Positions 35,001 through 44,615 of a stretch of DNA of 64,000 bases are shown here, one piece after another (position 1 is the stretch's first letter; every line of letters begins with the position of its first letter). The translations under genes and the position numbers were made by a program. Source of the stretch: Siphonodentalium dalli. Lineage: Eukaryota; Mollusca; Scaphopoda; Gadilida; Siphonodentaliidae. The notes under the pieces were generated by a model. It ran no database searches and had not been told where the DNA came from. It saw only the letters and a list, made by a program, of their open reading frames with translations. The stretch lies in NCBI GenBank assembly GCA_032622095.1, contig CP136069.1, positions 50,576,760 to 50,640,759 of the forward strand, read 5' to 3'.

Positions 35001-35814
35001 TTAAAGCTTAATTGAATTGTTTTATCATAATTAGCTTATATCAGTAAATGTGCATTAACTTTGCATATACTCTGGAAATTGTTTTCAACTGGTACCTATA
35101 TCTTTCCAATTGTTGGAAAATTAAAAACTGAAACCCCTTTATTGGAGGATGTGTTAACATTTATTAACTGACTATGCTTAGCATATATGATTTATTCAGC
35201 ACAATAAATTAGCATGATTGGGTTCTTCGGCTATTTTACCTCGGTATAAGCTGATGCAAAGATTGTAGGTGGAGCAGGGGGATGGGAGTAGTAAAAAATT
35301 TGCAGGAAGGAATGAATTTTTTTTGCATCTGGCATTTTCGGGGACCCATCACCACCAAACCTGCAAAACCAATATGTTTTTTACTCCCAATTTGTTCACA
35401 CCCACCTCCCAAATTTCACTAAATTTGGTTCAAAACTGAATAAAGCTGTACTGATATTACTCATATGACTGGGAATGATCTATCTCATTTAGTTCAAATA
35501 ACAGTTTAACCTGTTTCAGAAGCTGTTTTGATGGAAATAAACATAGTCACATCACTCTATCAGACTTGGATACTTTAGGTCTTGCCAGAGATCATCTTAG
35601 TTGATAGACAAGCAAATAATTCACTGATTGGCTTGATGCACTGATGACAGATATTTTTTACCCATTGATAGTCAGATACTTTCTATCCGTTGATAGTGAC
35701 ATTTAATGTCAGTTGCTCGCTCATTTTCCATTCACACAATGATCTATGCATTAGCGACATCAAGACAAGTTTATTTATTTAAGTTTTACGTTTCTGGAAG
35801 GTTCTTTTGTAACA

Positions 35815-37040
35815 GTGTGGTGAAGGAATGTTTTCACCCCATCGTCCCATATGCAAAAAGACATAGATTAATGTCATCTCCACTGCACTAAGGGCCCCCC
35901 CCCCCCCCCCCCCCCGGTATATAATATCTGCCATTGTAAGATTCTACTGGTATGCAGACAATATATGTGGTTGCATCAATTTCAGATTGAGGGGAGCTCT
36001 ATGGGAGTGTAATTATTTATGTATAAGCATAACTAATTTACATTTAGGTATAATTGATCTACACTTAAGCATATTTTATTTATCCTCATTCCTCAAGCAT
36101 TTTCACATTTATTATTTATTTACACTTTAGCTCAAAACATTGATTCCCCCATGAATTAATTTCAAATGGCACAGGCCTAAACACATCAATAAAGTTTATA
36201 TAGACCCACCATATGATGGAAACAATCCCCCAGTAACCCCAAGATGTTTTATGACCATGGGAATGGTATAGATCTGTGCAGGATATGTCTCTTTTATAAA
36301 AATACTATATCTCAGGGATGGAGACACAAATTCTTGGGGACAGGGATGCTGATATTATGAAAATAGGGGTTTTCCCCCTATTTCAAGTCAATAAGTACAC
36401 CATATATGAGGGAAGCAAACCCCCAGTAACCCCTAATTGCCCATTTACGGCCATGGAAATGGTATATATCTATGCAGGAGATGTCCCTTTAATAAAATAT
36501 ACTACAGCTCTGGGAGTGAGGCACTTATTAGGACACCAGGGACAGAAATGCTTCAACTATTGAGTCTGTATGGGACTACTACTTTGGGCCCATGATAATA
36601 TACTATGAGATTGACTCAAATCATTCACAATCAGAGGGAAGTGTGGTGAAGGAATTTTTTCACCCCACCGTCCCATATGCAAAAAGACATAGATTAATGT
36701 CATCTCCACTGCACTAAGGGCCATATGAGGTCCCAGTACCATACGTATAGTGTTTTTGTTGTTATAAATACTCAAAATGAGTTTTAAACTGTTACAAATG
36801 TCAATTAAGTGCTCAAAGTAAAACATTTGCATGGGTCACCCACCCCGAAATACCTTCCTGTAAATTTTGTACCCCCCCCCCCCCCCGGTATATAATATCT
36901 GCCATTGAAAGATTCTACTGATATGCAGACAATATATGTGGTTGCATCAATTTCAGCTTGAGGGGAGCTCTATGGGAGTGTGATTATTTATGTATAAGCA
37001 TAACTAATTTACATTTAGGTATAATTGATCTACACTTAAG
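35815..37040. repeat. Internal direct repeat of giant copy 1, with poly-C tracts
   Basis: The block starting 'gtgtggtgaaggaat' and running through 'tcccatatgcaaaaagacat', a long C run and 'ggtatataatatctgccatt' occurs at 35815 and again at 36642. The first unit is missing from copy 2 (junction near 58302), so it was deleted there or duplicated here. Confidence 0.7.
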
Positions 37041-37427
37041 TATATTTTATTTACCCTCATTTCTGAAGCATTTTCACATTTATCATTTATTTACGCTTAA
37101 GCCCTAATTGTCTATTTACGGCCATGGAAAATTGGAAATGGTATATATCTGTGCAGGAGATGTCCCTTTAATAAAATATACTACAGCTCTGGGAGTGAGG
37201 CACTTATTAGGACACCAGGGACAGAAATTTTCTTCAACTATTGAGTCTGTATGGGGCTACTACTTTGGGCCCATGATAATATACTATGAGATTGACTCAA
37301 ATCAGTCACAATCAGAGGGAAGTAAGGGAGAGCAAGTTTGGTATTTAATTGTTAGACGCATATTTGTACTTGAGTGCAAATGATTTATGCTTAAGTGCAA
37401 ATATTTGCAAATAAATAATAAATATGA

Positions 37428-37460
37428 AAGCCCCCCCCCCCCCCCCCCCCCCCCGCCCAT
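37428..37460. repeat. Poly-C tract, over 20 C in a row
   Basis: A C run follows 'aatatgaaag' and ends before 'gcccatcatttcagcc'. The corresponding tract in copy 2 (near 60283-60302) has a different length. Confidence 0.85.
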
Positions 37461-37529
37461 CATTTCAGCCCCAGAGGAGTTTTTAGATCTGGAATTTGAT
37501 TTATGCTTAAGTGTATGGGAGGCCCAATT

Positions 37530-37680
37530 CACATTTAATAATTAATTGTGCTTAAGCACAATCAATTGCACTTAACACTTGAGCGTAATCAATTGTGCTT
37601 AAGTGCTATTAATTGCGCTTAAGCGCAAATAATTTCGCTTCAGTGCAATCATTGCGCTTATGCGCAATTCATGGTTATAG
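37530..37680. repeat. Cluster of AFLII-centred palindromes (GCGCTTAAGCGC type)
   Basis: Closely packed units such as 'attgtgcttaagcacaat', 'gcgcttaagcgcaaat' and 'tgcgcttatgcgcaa' are all centred on CTTAAG or a close variant. Copy 2 has one extra full unit at 60461-60490. Related units occur at 26128-26145, 26790-26830 and 38720-38870. Confidence 0.8.
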
Positions 37681-38719
37681 GTAACTAAACACCCCTGGTG
37701 AATAAATAGGTTTCTCCATAACTTAGCATTAACTCCTATTGACATATCACCTCTTGGTTTCATTGGTTTGGATGGGTAGGGAGCTAGCCCAACTTCTTTA
37801 TCAAAATGGCTGACTCGCAATAGTATCACCTTCTGTTTTAGTTGGAGCGACTCGTGATAGCATTATAATATCTTCAGTATATATTAGTTATTCTGTATTA
37901 GTCGGGGCGACTTTGATTTTCCTCAATTTTCGAGTATACAGGCACACCATATGAGGGAAGCAAGCCCTCGGTGGAACTATATGACCATGGCAATACTATA
38001 GATTTGTGTAATAAAAAGAACTAGAGCTCGAGGACTGAGACACCAAAGCTCCAGGAATGAGACACCAATCTTTTTTGACAGGGATGCTGATAATATGAAA
38101 ATAGGGTTATTTCCTCTGATTTAAGTCAATAAGTAAACCATATGAGGTAAGCAAGCCCTCATGCAGTGACACCACATGCATGCTATAGTATATGACCATA
38201 GTAAGGGCCCAAATCTGTGCAATAATACATTAAAAAACATCATACAAAAAATTACTAGAGTTCCGGGAAGGAGACATAAATTCTTTGGATAGATGGATGC
38301 TGATAATATGTAATTAGGGATTATCCGTGTTGAACACACACTCACAGTTGACTATTGAGTACTCAGGCTAATTAAAACAGGTTAAAATTAGCCCAATGCT
38401 CCTCTTGTGTTGCTAGTTGATACACCAGGTCATGCCAATAATTTATGGGTAAGTTAGATAGTAGTAACCCTTAATTCCCTTTTTATGGCCATGGAAATGG
38501 TATATATCTGTGCAGGAGATATCCCTTTAATAAAATATACTAGAGCTCTGGGAGTGAGACACCAATTCCTGGGACACCAGGGACAGAGATGCTGACATGG
38601 ATATATGTTTTTTCTTCAACTTCGAGTCTGTATGGGGCTATTACTATGGGCCCATCATAATTTACTATGAGATGGACCCAATCATTCACAATCAGAGGGA
38701 AGTAAGGGAGTGCTAGGTA

Positions 38720-38870
38720 TTTGCGCTTAACCGCAAATGATTTGCGCTTTAAGAGCAAATAAATTGATAGACACATATTTGCGCTTTAGTGCAAATGATT
38801 TGTGCTTAAGGGCAAATTGTTTTATGCTTAAGCGCAAATGATTTGCGCTTAAGCGCAAATAAATAATAAA
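38720..38870. repeat. Second palindrome cluster of giant copy 1
   Basis: Units 'atttgcgcttaaccgcaaat', 'tttgcgctttagtgcaaat' and 'atttgcgcttaagcgcaaat' follow each other every 25-35 bases. The matching cluster in copy 2 is near 61590-61740. Confidence 0.8.
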
Positions 38871-39368
38871 TGTGAAAAGGGCCTCCCATAGTTGCCCACT
38901 TCCGATCAACTTCGCCTCAAAATTATGGACTTACATGTATTGTGCAGATAAAATACTGTTAATCAATTAGAGAACTTATATATTTGATTTTCCGTTGATA
39001 GTAACTAGCCCATCTGAGAATAACTTTTGGAAACTCAATGTGGGAAAAAAAAATCCACCCCTACTATTATTTTGGCCTGTAATTTATTCAATCTGGGAAA
39101 ATTTTCCACAATCATGGTCATGAAAAATATTACAGTATTATTATTATTTTTGGTAGGCCTACTAGTACTAACAGCAACACTGCACATGCTTATGATGCTA
39201 CATATACTGCTAGTACTATTTGAATGGTGAATAACGAGACCTTCAACTTCAAGACGACAAGAGTAAGGCCTAACAAAAAAAATATTTAATATTGCCTGTT
39301 GGAATTTGTGTGGATATCAATTTCAATTTTATAGCGAAGAGTGATACAATTTTTTACCTCTTTTTTTT

Positions 39369-39662
39369 TCACGACGACATCTTCGACATTTTCACCATCG
39401 CATCGTCTTCGCTACTTGACAACCCAAGTTCTGCCGACAAAATCGACCCTTTCTTCTTGCCAATCTTGGGCTGGTTCTGACAGCTCATTTTGCTTGTTCC
39501 ACATTTGCAGCCTCTGCTGCAAAATGTCCCCGCATCCAAACAGGGACACGATGTCCGCAACGAACGAGACGTGGCCGACTTCCTCCACGCGCATACATTC
39601 CCGCATGAACAATTAACAGCCCCCGGATCGCTTCCAAATCTATTTTTTAAACGTTCCGCCAT
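39369..39662 (-). pseudogene. CXC-domain exon of giant copy 1, frameshifted
   Basis: This is identical in protein sequence to the intact exon of copy 2 for the first 87 residues (through SSSEDDA), including all nine cysteines. One missing base then shifts the frame to VKMSKMSS and a stop. One extra base a little further on (nine T instead of eight on the + strand) would restore the frame, but only after the stop. The start codon lies about 210 bp inside the right TIR on the - strand. Confidence 0.7.
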
Positions 39663-39875
39663 TTTTATATTATTAATGCGTGTCCGTCAGCATTATTTTT
39701 AGATCGATGATGCATTCTGGTCTTTCTGACCCTTGACCCTTCGACCAATGCTTGCAATATCTAAACACCGATTTACGATGAAGGCCTGGGTTTGCTGGTG
39801 CGCGCTCCACCATGGCAATCCGATTATTCTGGGCAAGAATAATTTCATATAGAAATAACAGTACTATCACTTTAA

Positions 39876-41200
39876 GCGATATAAAAATCACAGCCCCTGA
39901 CATTTACAACTTCTGAAAGCGTTAAAGAGTCTCAAAATATCTAAGTCAAGTGGGCCCGACGGAATAAGCCCGAGAGTTTTGAAAAATTGTGCTTCCTCGC
40001 TCTGCGAACCTCTTGAATTTTATTCTAGAATATTTACCGAAAACAGCTACTACCCACCCCAGTGGAAGCGTTCCCATGTTACACCTATATTCAAGAGCGG
40101 TGACCGCAGTCTTATATCAAATTACCGACCAATTTCCCCACTAAGCTGCGTCTCAAAGGTCTACGAAAAATGTATTTATAAATACCTATGGGAATTATAT
40201 GATGAAAACAATCTCTTATCATTTTACCAAACTGGTCTCATGCGCAATGACTCAACAGTTTTCCAACTTACCGAAATATATGACAATATATGTCGATCAC
40301 TAGACGACGGAAAAGAGGTCCGGTGTGTAATTCTGCGACATAAGTAAAGCGTTCGATAAAGACTGGCACCGTGGCCTCTTGAACAAACTGACGAAAATTG
40401 GTGTAAATGGAAACCTGCATAACTTACTGAAGTCGTATCTTGAATGTAGGCAACAACAAGTTGTCGTAGACGGCACACACTCGGAATTACAAGATGTAAC
40501 AGCCGGTGTCCCACAAGGCTAATTATTAGGCCCTCTTTTGTTCTGAATTTATATTAATGATGTAACCTAAAATATACGGCGTAACATTCGTTTATTTGCT
40601 GATGATACCTCACTATTTCTCACAATCGAAGATCCCACCATGGCCGCAAAACTAATAAATGATTTACTCGAAACTCTCATGTGTTGGGCATCAGAATGGC
40701 TTGTAAAATTCAACCCCCTGAAAACGGAAGCTCTCTTAATCTCCAGGAAAGAAACGCCAATATATCACCCACGCCTGACCATGGGAGCCGCGACAATTAT
40801 CGAGGTTGACAGCCATAAACATCTGGGACTTACTTTCGATAACATGGGCTCATACTCATGGGTATCCACATCAGATCTATGCTCGATAAAGCATGGGGTC
40901 GAGTAAATTTAGTACGAAAACATAGATATAAACTAAGTAGAGACACGCTTGAAAAAATACATTACACATTTATCCGACCATTACTGGAATATGCCTCCCC
41001 TGTGTGGGATAACTGCCGTGATTATCTTAGTGATGACATTGAAAAGGTACAGTACGAAATGCCCCGAATAGTAACAGGTGCAACCATGAATTGCTTTATT
41101 CTCTGATCCAATTAAATAACATGAATGGATATTGAGAAAACGAAATTATATACATAAGATGGACAGAATAACGAAAAGTATTTATATACAAAATATACAG
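39876..41200 (+). pseudogene. LINE-A, 3' part: reverse transcriptase and C-terminus, frameshifted
   Basis: The continuation of the piece ending at 18301 reads KSSGPDGISPRVLKN, then PPQWKRSHVTPIFKSGDRSL and SNYRPISPLSCVSKVYEKC, AFDKDWHRGLLNKL, AGVPQG, LFADDTSLF (catalytic FADD), KHLGLTF and RPLLEYASPVWDNCRDYL. Frameshifts (near 39915, 40335, 40865) and in-frame stops (in AGVPQG*LLGPLLF*) make it inactive. It is cut off shortly after the IVTGAT motif by microsatellite. It belongs to the group of APE-type LINEs with FADDTSL motifs common in molluscs and cnidarians; the clade is not assigned. Confidence 0.88.
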
Positions 41201-41212
41201 TGACCTCACAGA

Positions 41213-41521
41213 CGTCTTCATCGTCACCTCTATCTTCATCTTCATCAACATCATCATCATTATCATCGTTGTTGTTGTCATCATCGTCATCACCATCGCC
41301 GTCATTATCATTGGAATATCATCATCGACATAATCATCATTAGCGTTCCATCATCATCGTCATCATCATAAGCTTCATCATCATCATCATCGTCGTCGTC
41401 GTCGTCGTCGCCCTACTTGTTAACACTTATCATGTGGTCGCCATCATAATCGCTTCATCGTCATCATCATCATCATCACCACCATTCACAACAACAACTA
41501 AAACAACAACAACCACAACTA
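41213..41521. repeat. TCA/TCG trinucleotide microsatellite
   Basis: Imperfect (tca)n and (tcg)n are interrupted at a few places and end in 'caacaacaac'. It separates the 3' ends of the convergent LINE-A and LINE-B. The - strand open frame of Met and Thr runs here is simply the repeat. Confidence 0.9.
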
Positions 41522-41539
41522 TGTACTTTAATCACTGGC

Positions 41540-42941
41540 ATCCAACTTAAGGTTAATCAGTCGGATAAAAGAGCAGAGTCTACGTAAGGAAATTACGTCT
41601 TTCAAATTTAGTATGTCGTCTAGAATATCAATAGTCGCGTGTTCTATACTTGTAAATTTCTAAAGCATGAACCGATTTCTAGCCTCATCTAAACATTCAC
41701 ATTCCATCAAATAATGCATTTCATCTCCAAGTTGACGTTTATGGCACAGGGGACACAGTCTACAAAGTACAGTTGTTTCGTTCCAACGTCCTTTCTCTAT
41801 TGGCAGATGGTGGTTACTATAGTTCGGAATTGACAGAGAGTTATTCTATTCTTTGTATCCAAACAGTTCAGGTATCTTTCGAAATGTATGTCATGTTTAA
41901 AAATCTTATAAGTGTGACCTCTGCTAGAATTTTCTATATCAGATAACCAGATGGTTCGGAATTTACTATTTAAACTGCATTTGAAATATGGTGTTAATTT
42001 TTCTGGACATGAAATATTCTCCATGTTCCACAGATGAATCTGTCCACAATCTGTTAGGATGTTCTTTATTTTTTCTATCCACTGAAATTTCACTGACGAA
42101 GCATCGCATACTTTCAGGGATAGTAAATACAAAAGTTTGCAAAATCTGTTCTGGTTCATATTCTTAATTTTCATCCAATATTTCACAATACGCAAGTTGA
42201 TTGTGTATTCAATAGGCAGCCTACCGCTCTCGCCATATAATTGGGGGTAGACGACCTCAGATGGAGAACATGTCTTATAAATGTTCTGTGTATAACTTCA
42301 AACATATCATTATTCCCTGATCCCCATACCTCGCAACAATACAGCATGATTGGCAACACTTGTGCGTCAAACAATTCAAAGTTAATTTTAATTGACAAGC
42401 AGTGTGTTCTCGATTTTGAAATAATGGAATACATTGACTTAGTTGCTTTATTCAGCAAATTCTTTTTTGCACCCGAGTACGACCCTGATTTTGTATGAAT
42501 AATTCCAAGATAGTTACAGTTCTTGACTACTTCAATTTTCTGACCTTTGTATGTAAATGTCCTATTTTTAGGCAAGCTTCGTTAAGAAATCAACAGTATC
42601 TTGGTTTTCTCAATGTTGACATTTAACTTCCACTTCTCGCAATACCTTTGAAAGCTACTAAGTGCTTTCTGCAAATGTAACGGTGTTTCAGCCATAAGTA
42701 CGGTGTCATCTGCGTATAAAATAATGAATAGTTTGACATATGTCTGCAAATGGGTTTCTATATCCCGTGACATTTTGGACAAACCTCGGAGACCGTCCGA
42801 GTTGAGAAAATCCTCAAGATCATTTAGGTAAAGTGAAAAAAGCAGGGGTGATAGGTTATCGCCTTGTCGTACGCCAGACAAACATGGGAAACAATCGGAT
42901 GTTGTATTACCCATACGAACTTTCGACTTAATGTTTGTGTA
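41540..42941 (-). pseudogene. LINE-B, 3' part: reverse transcriptase palm to C-terminus
   Basis: On the - strand from 42941 it reads TNIKSKVRMG, LSGVRQGDNLSPLLFSLYLN, ILYADDTVLM (catalytic YADD), KLNVNIEKTKILLI, NCNYLGI, LPIMLYCCEVWGSGN, IHRTFIRHVL and finally CPLCHKRQLGDEMHYLMEC, the C-terminal zinc-knuckle-like motif. Two or more frameshifts (near 42185 and 42578) break the frame. It is a non-LTR retrotransposon on the strand opposite to LINE-A and of another family; the clade is not assigned. Confidence 0.88.
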
Positions 42942-44253
42942 CTTGCTGTGTGCGACAGATGAGGGCAAACTCGTTTGACACGCTCGATCATTCCATCCTG
43001 TTAAAACGCCTTTCTGTGACTTTCGGAATGTCCGGCACGGTATTAAAGTGGTTCCATTCTTACGTAACCGAGAGAACTCAATCAGTTATTGTTAATTCTA
43101 CGACGTCTAACCCCGTGCATCTATCATATGGAGTGCCCCAAGGTTCTGTGCTGGGACCTGTACTATATCTCGTTTACACACAGCCTCTTGGAAACATCAT
43201 CGAAAAACACAACATGCAGTATCACATGTATGCAGACGATACCCAAATGTACATATCAGTTGAGCCATCGATCTTAGACGAAGCAATTTCTCAAGTTCAG
43301 ACATGCGTTTCAGAAGTTAAAACATGGATGGAGATCAACAAACTCAAACTTAACGAAAGCAAAACTGAAATTATGCTTTGTGGAACTAACGCTCGGTTGA
43401 AGGGGGTCAGTCTTAATGCCACGCTCATCGGCGACAGTGTAATTGAATTTTCTGATGTTATTAAAAACCTCGGTGTGACCATCGACAAAAACTTCTCAAT
43501 GTCATCTCACATCAGCAACCTATGCAGGTCCTTATATATGGAGCTCCGGCGCATTTCGCATGTACGTCCATATATCTCCGAACAATCCACACAAATATTG
43601 ATGTCCTCATTTGTGTTATCCAAAATCGATTACTGTAATTCTATTTTAGCAGGACTCCCAGATTATCAACTTCACAAACTTCAAAAAATTGTTAATATTG
43701 CTGCAAAAATTGTGTGCCGTGCAGGCAAATTTGATCATGTTACCCCACTGTTGTATAAATTACATTGGCTTCCCATATTTGAACGAATTGTGTACAAACA
43801 TGCTACTTTGTGTTATAGAAAGTCGGATATTGATAATGCTTTGCCACCATATATTGATACATTGTTGGTCAAATATGTACCTGCTCGACCACTTCGATCA
43901 CAGGATACGAATGCGATGGTTGTACCTAAACGAGATCTGATGTACTTTGGTCGCCGTTCTTTCGAGGTCTACGGGCCGACCATTTGGAACAACCTTCCCA
44001 AAGAGGTGAAACAGTCTGACTGTTTGGAAACATTCAAATCGGCCCTAAAAACTCACCTATTCATCTCCCATTTCGGACAAATAACATCAGAAAACGTTGA
44101 GGAGACTTAATTATTGAAATACATGCATATTATTTATTGCGTATATGTTATAGTGTGAATGTGTGTGACTGCGTTTGTGTGAATTGTTCAGCGCCATGAG
44201 CCATACGGGATATGGCGCTATACAAATACTCTATATTATTATTATTATTATTA
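42942..44253 (+). mobile_element. LINE-C: 5'-truncated non-LTR element with an intact 3' ORF2 part
   Basis: It begins inside the reverse transcriptase and has one uninterrupted frame to TAA at 44108-44110. Motifs in order are FDTLDHSILLKRL, GVPQGSVLGPVLY, MYADDTQMYI (catalytic YADD), NLGVTIDKNFSM, KIDYCNSILAGLP, LLYKLHWLPIFERI and GPTIWNNLPKEVKQ. The tail is (att)n at 44236-44252. These motifs and the ATT tail fit the CR1/L2/Rex-like group. Removing it rejoins LINE-B as VRNM-YTNIKS with no gain or loss of bases, so it landed in LINE-B. The intact frame suggests a young insertion. The first 13 codons of the longest open frame (from 42935) are host or junction sequence. Confidence 0.88.
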
Positions 44254-44615
44254 CATGTTTCTAACAACCGCGAGTAGCTTTCCGTTTACGCCATTACTCA
44301 GGCGTTTGTGCCATAGCCCTTTCCTCCATACCTTATCAAATGCTTTCTCGAAATCAATGAATGCGCAATAAATATTCCTATTAAGTGCCTTTGTAATTTC
44401 CGTTAACATATGTAAAACAAATATGTTATCTGTTGTTGAATAGCCTTTTCTAAAACCCGCCTGGTTCTCACGGAGAACCTCATTTTCTTCAATATAAGAT
44501 TCGAAAGAATCTTTGTAAACAATTTGCCAAAGCAGCTCAAAAGAGTGATAGGTCTATAGTTTTTTGGATCTCCCTTGTTACCTTTCTTCTTATAGAGCGG
44601 AATGATAGTTCCAAT
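44254..44615 (-). pseudogene. LINE-B, middle part: reverse transcriptase fingers
   Basis: From 44615 down the - strand reads GTIIPLYKKKGNKGDPKNYR, PITLLSCFGKLFTKILSNLI, then in another frame YCAFIDFEKAFDKVWRKGLW and LLAVVRNM. These are the standard RT motifs between the thumb-side linker and the palm. It joins LINE-C's left flank and the piece at 46881. Confidence 0.85.

Larger units (their letters stand above)
24174..39871. mobile_element. Giant TTAA element, copy 1 (15698 bp)
   Basis: The left end AGGGATAGTACT and the right end in reverse AGTGATAGTACT form a 12-bp TIR with one mismatch. TTAA lies at 24170-24173 and 39872-39875. The whole body recurs, in the same orientation, at 47209-62747. 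It sits in LINE-A: with the neighbouring array and all but one TTAA removed, the LINE reads on in frame. The ends are CpG-rich and the middle is AT-rich with many palindromes and nested elements. The only supported coding sequence is the CXC exon near the right end, here frameshifted. No transposase was found, so it is presumably mobilised in trans. TTAA targeting fits piggyBac or Kolobok, and the AGGG start favours T2/Kolobok-like (inference). Confidence 0.85.

Noticed and set aside
41096-41311. Met/Thr-rich 71-codon frame on the - strand
   Set aside because: It is the translation of the TCA/TCG microsatellite.
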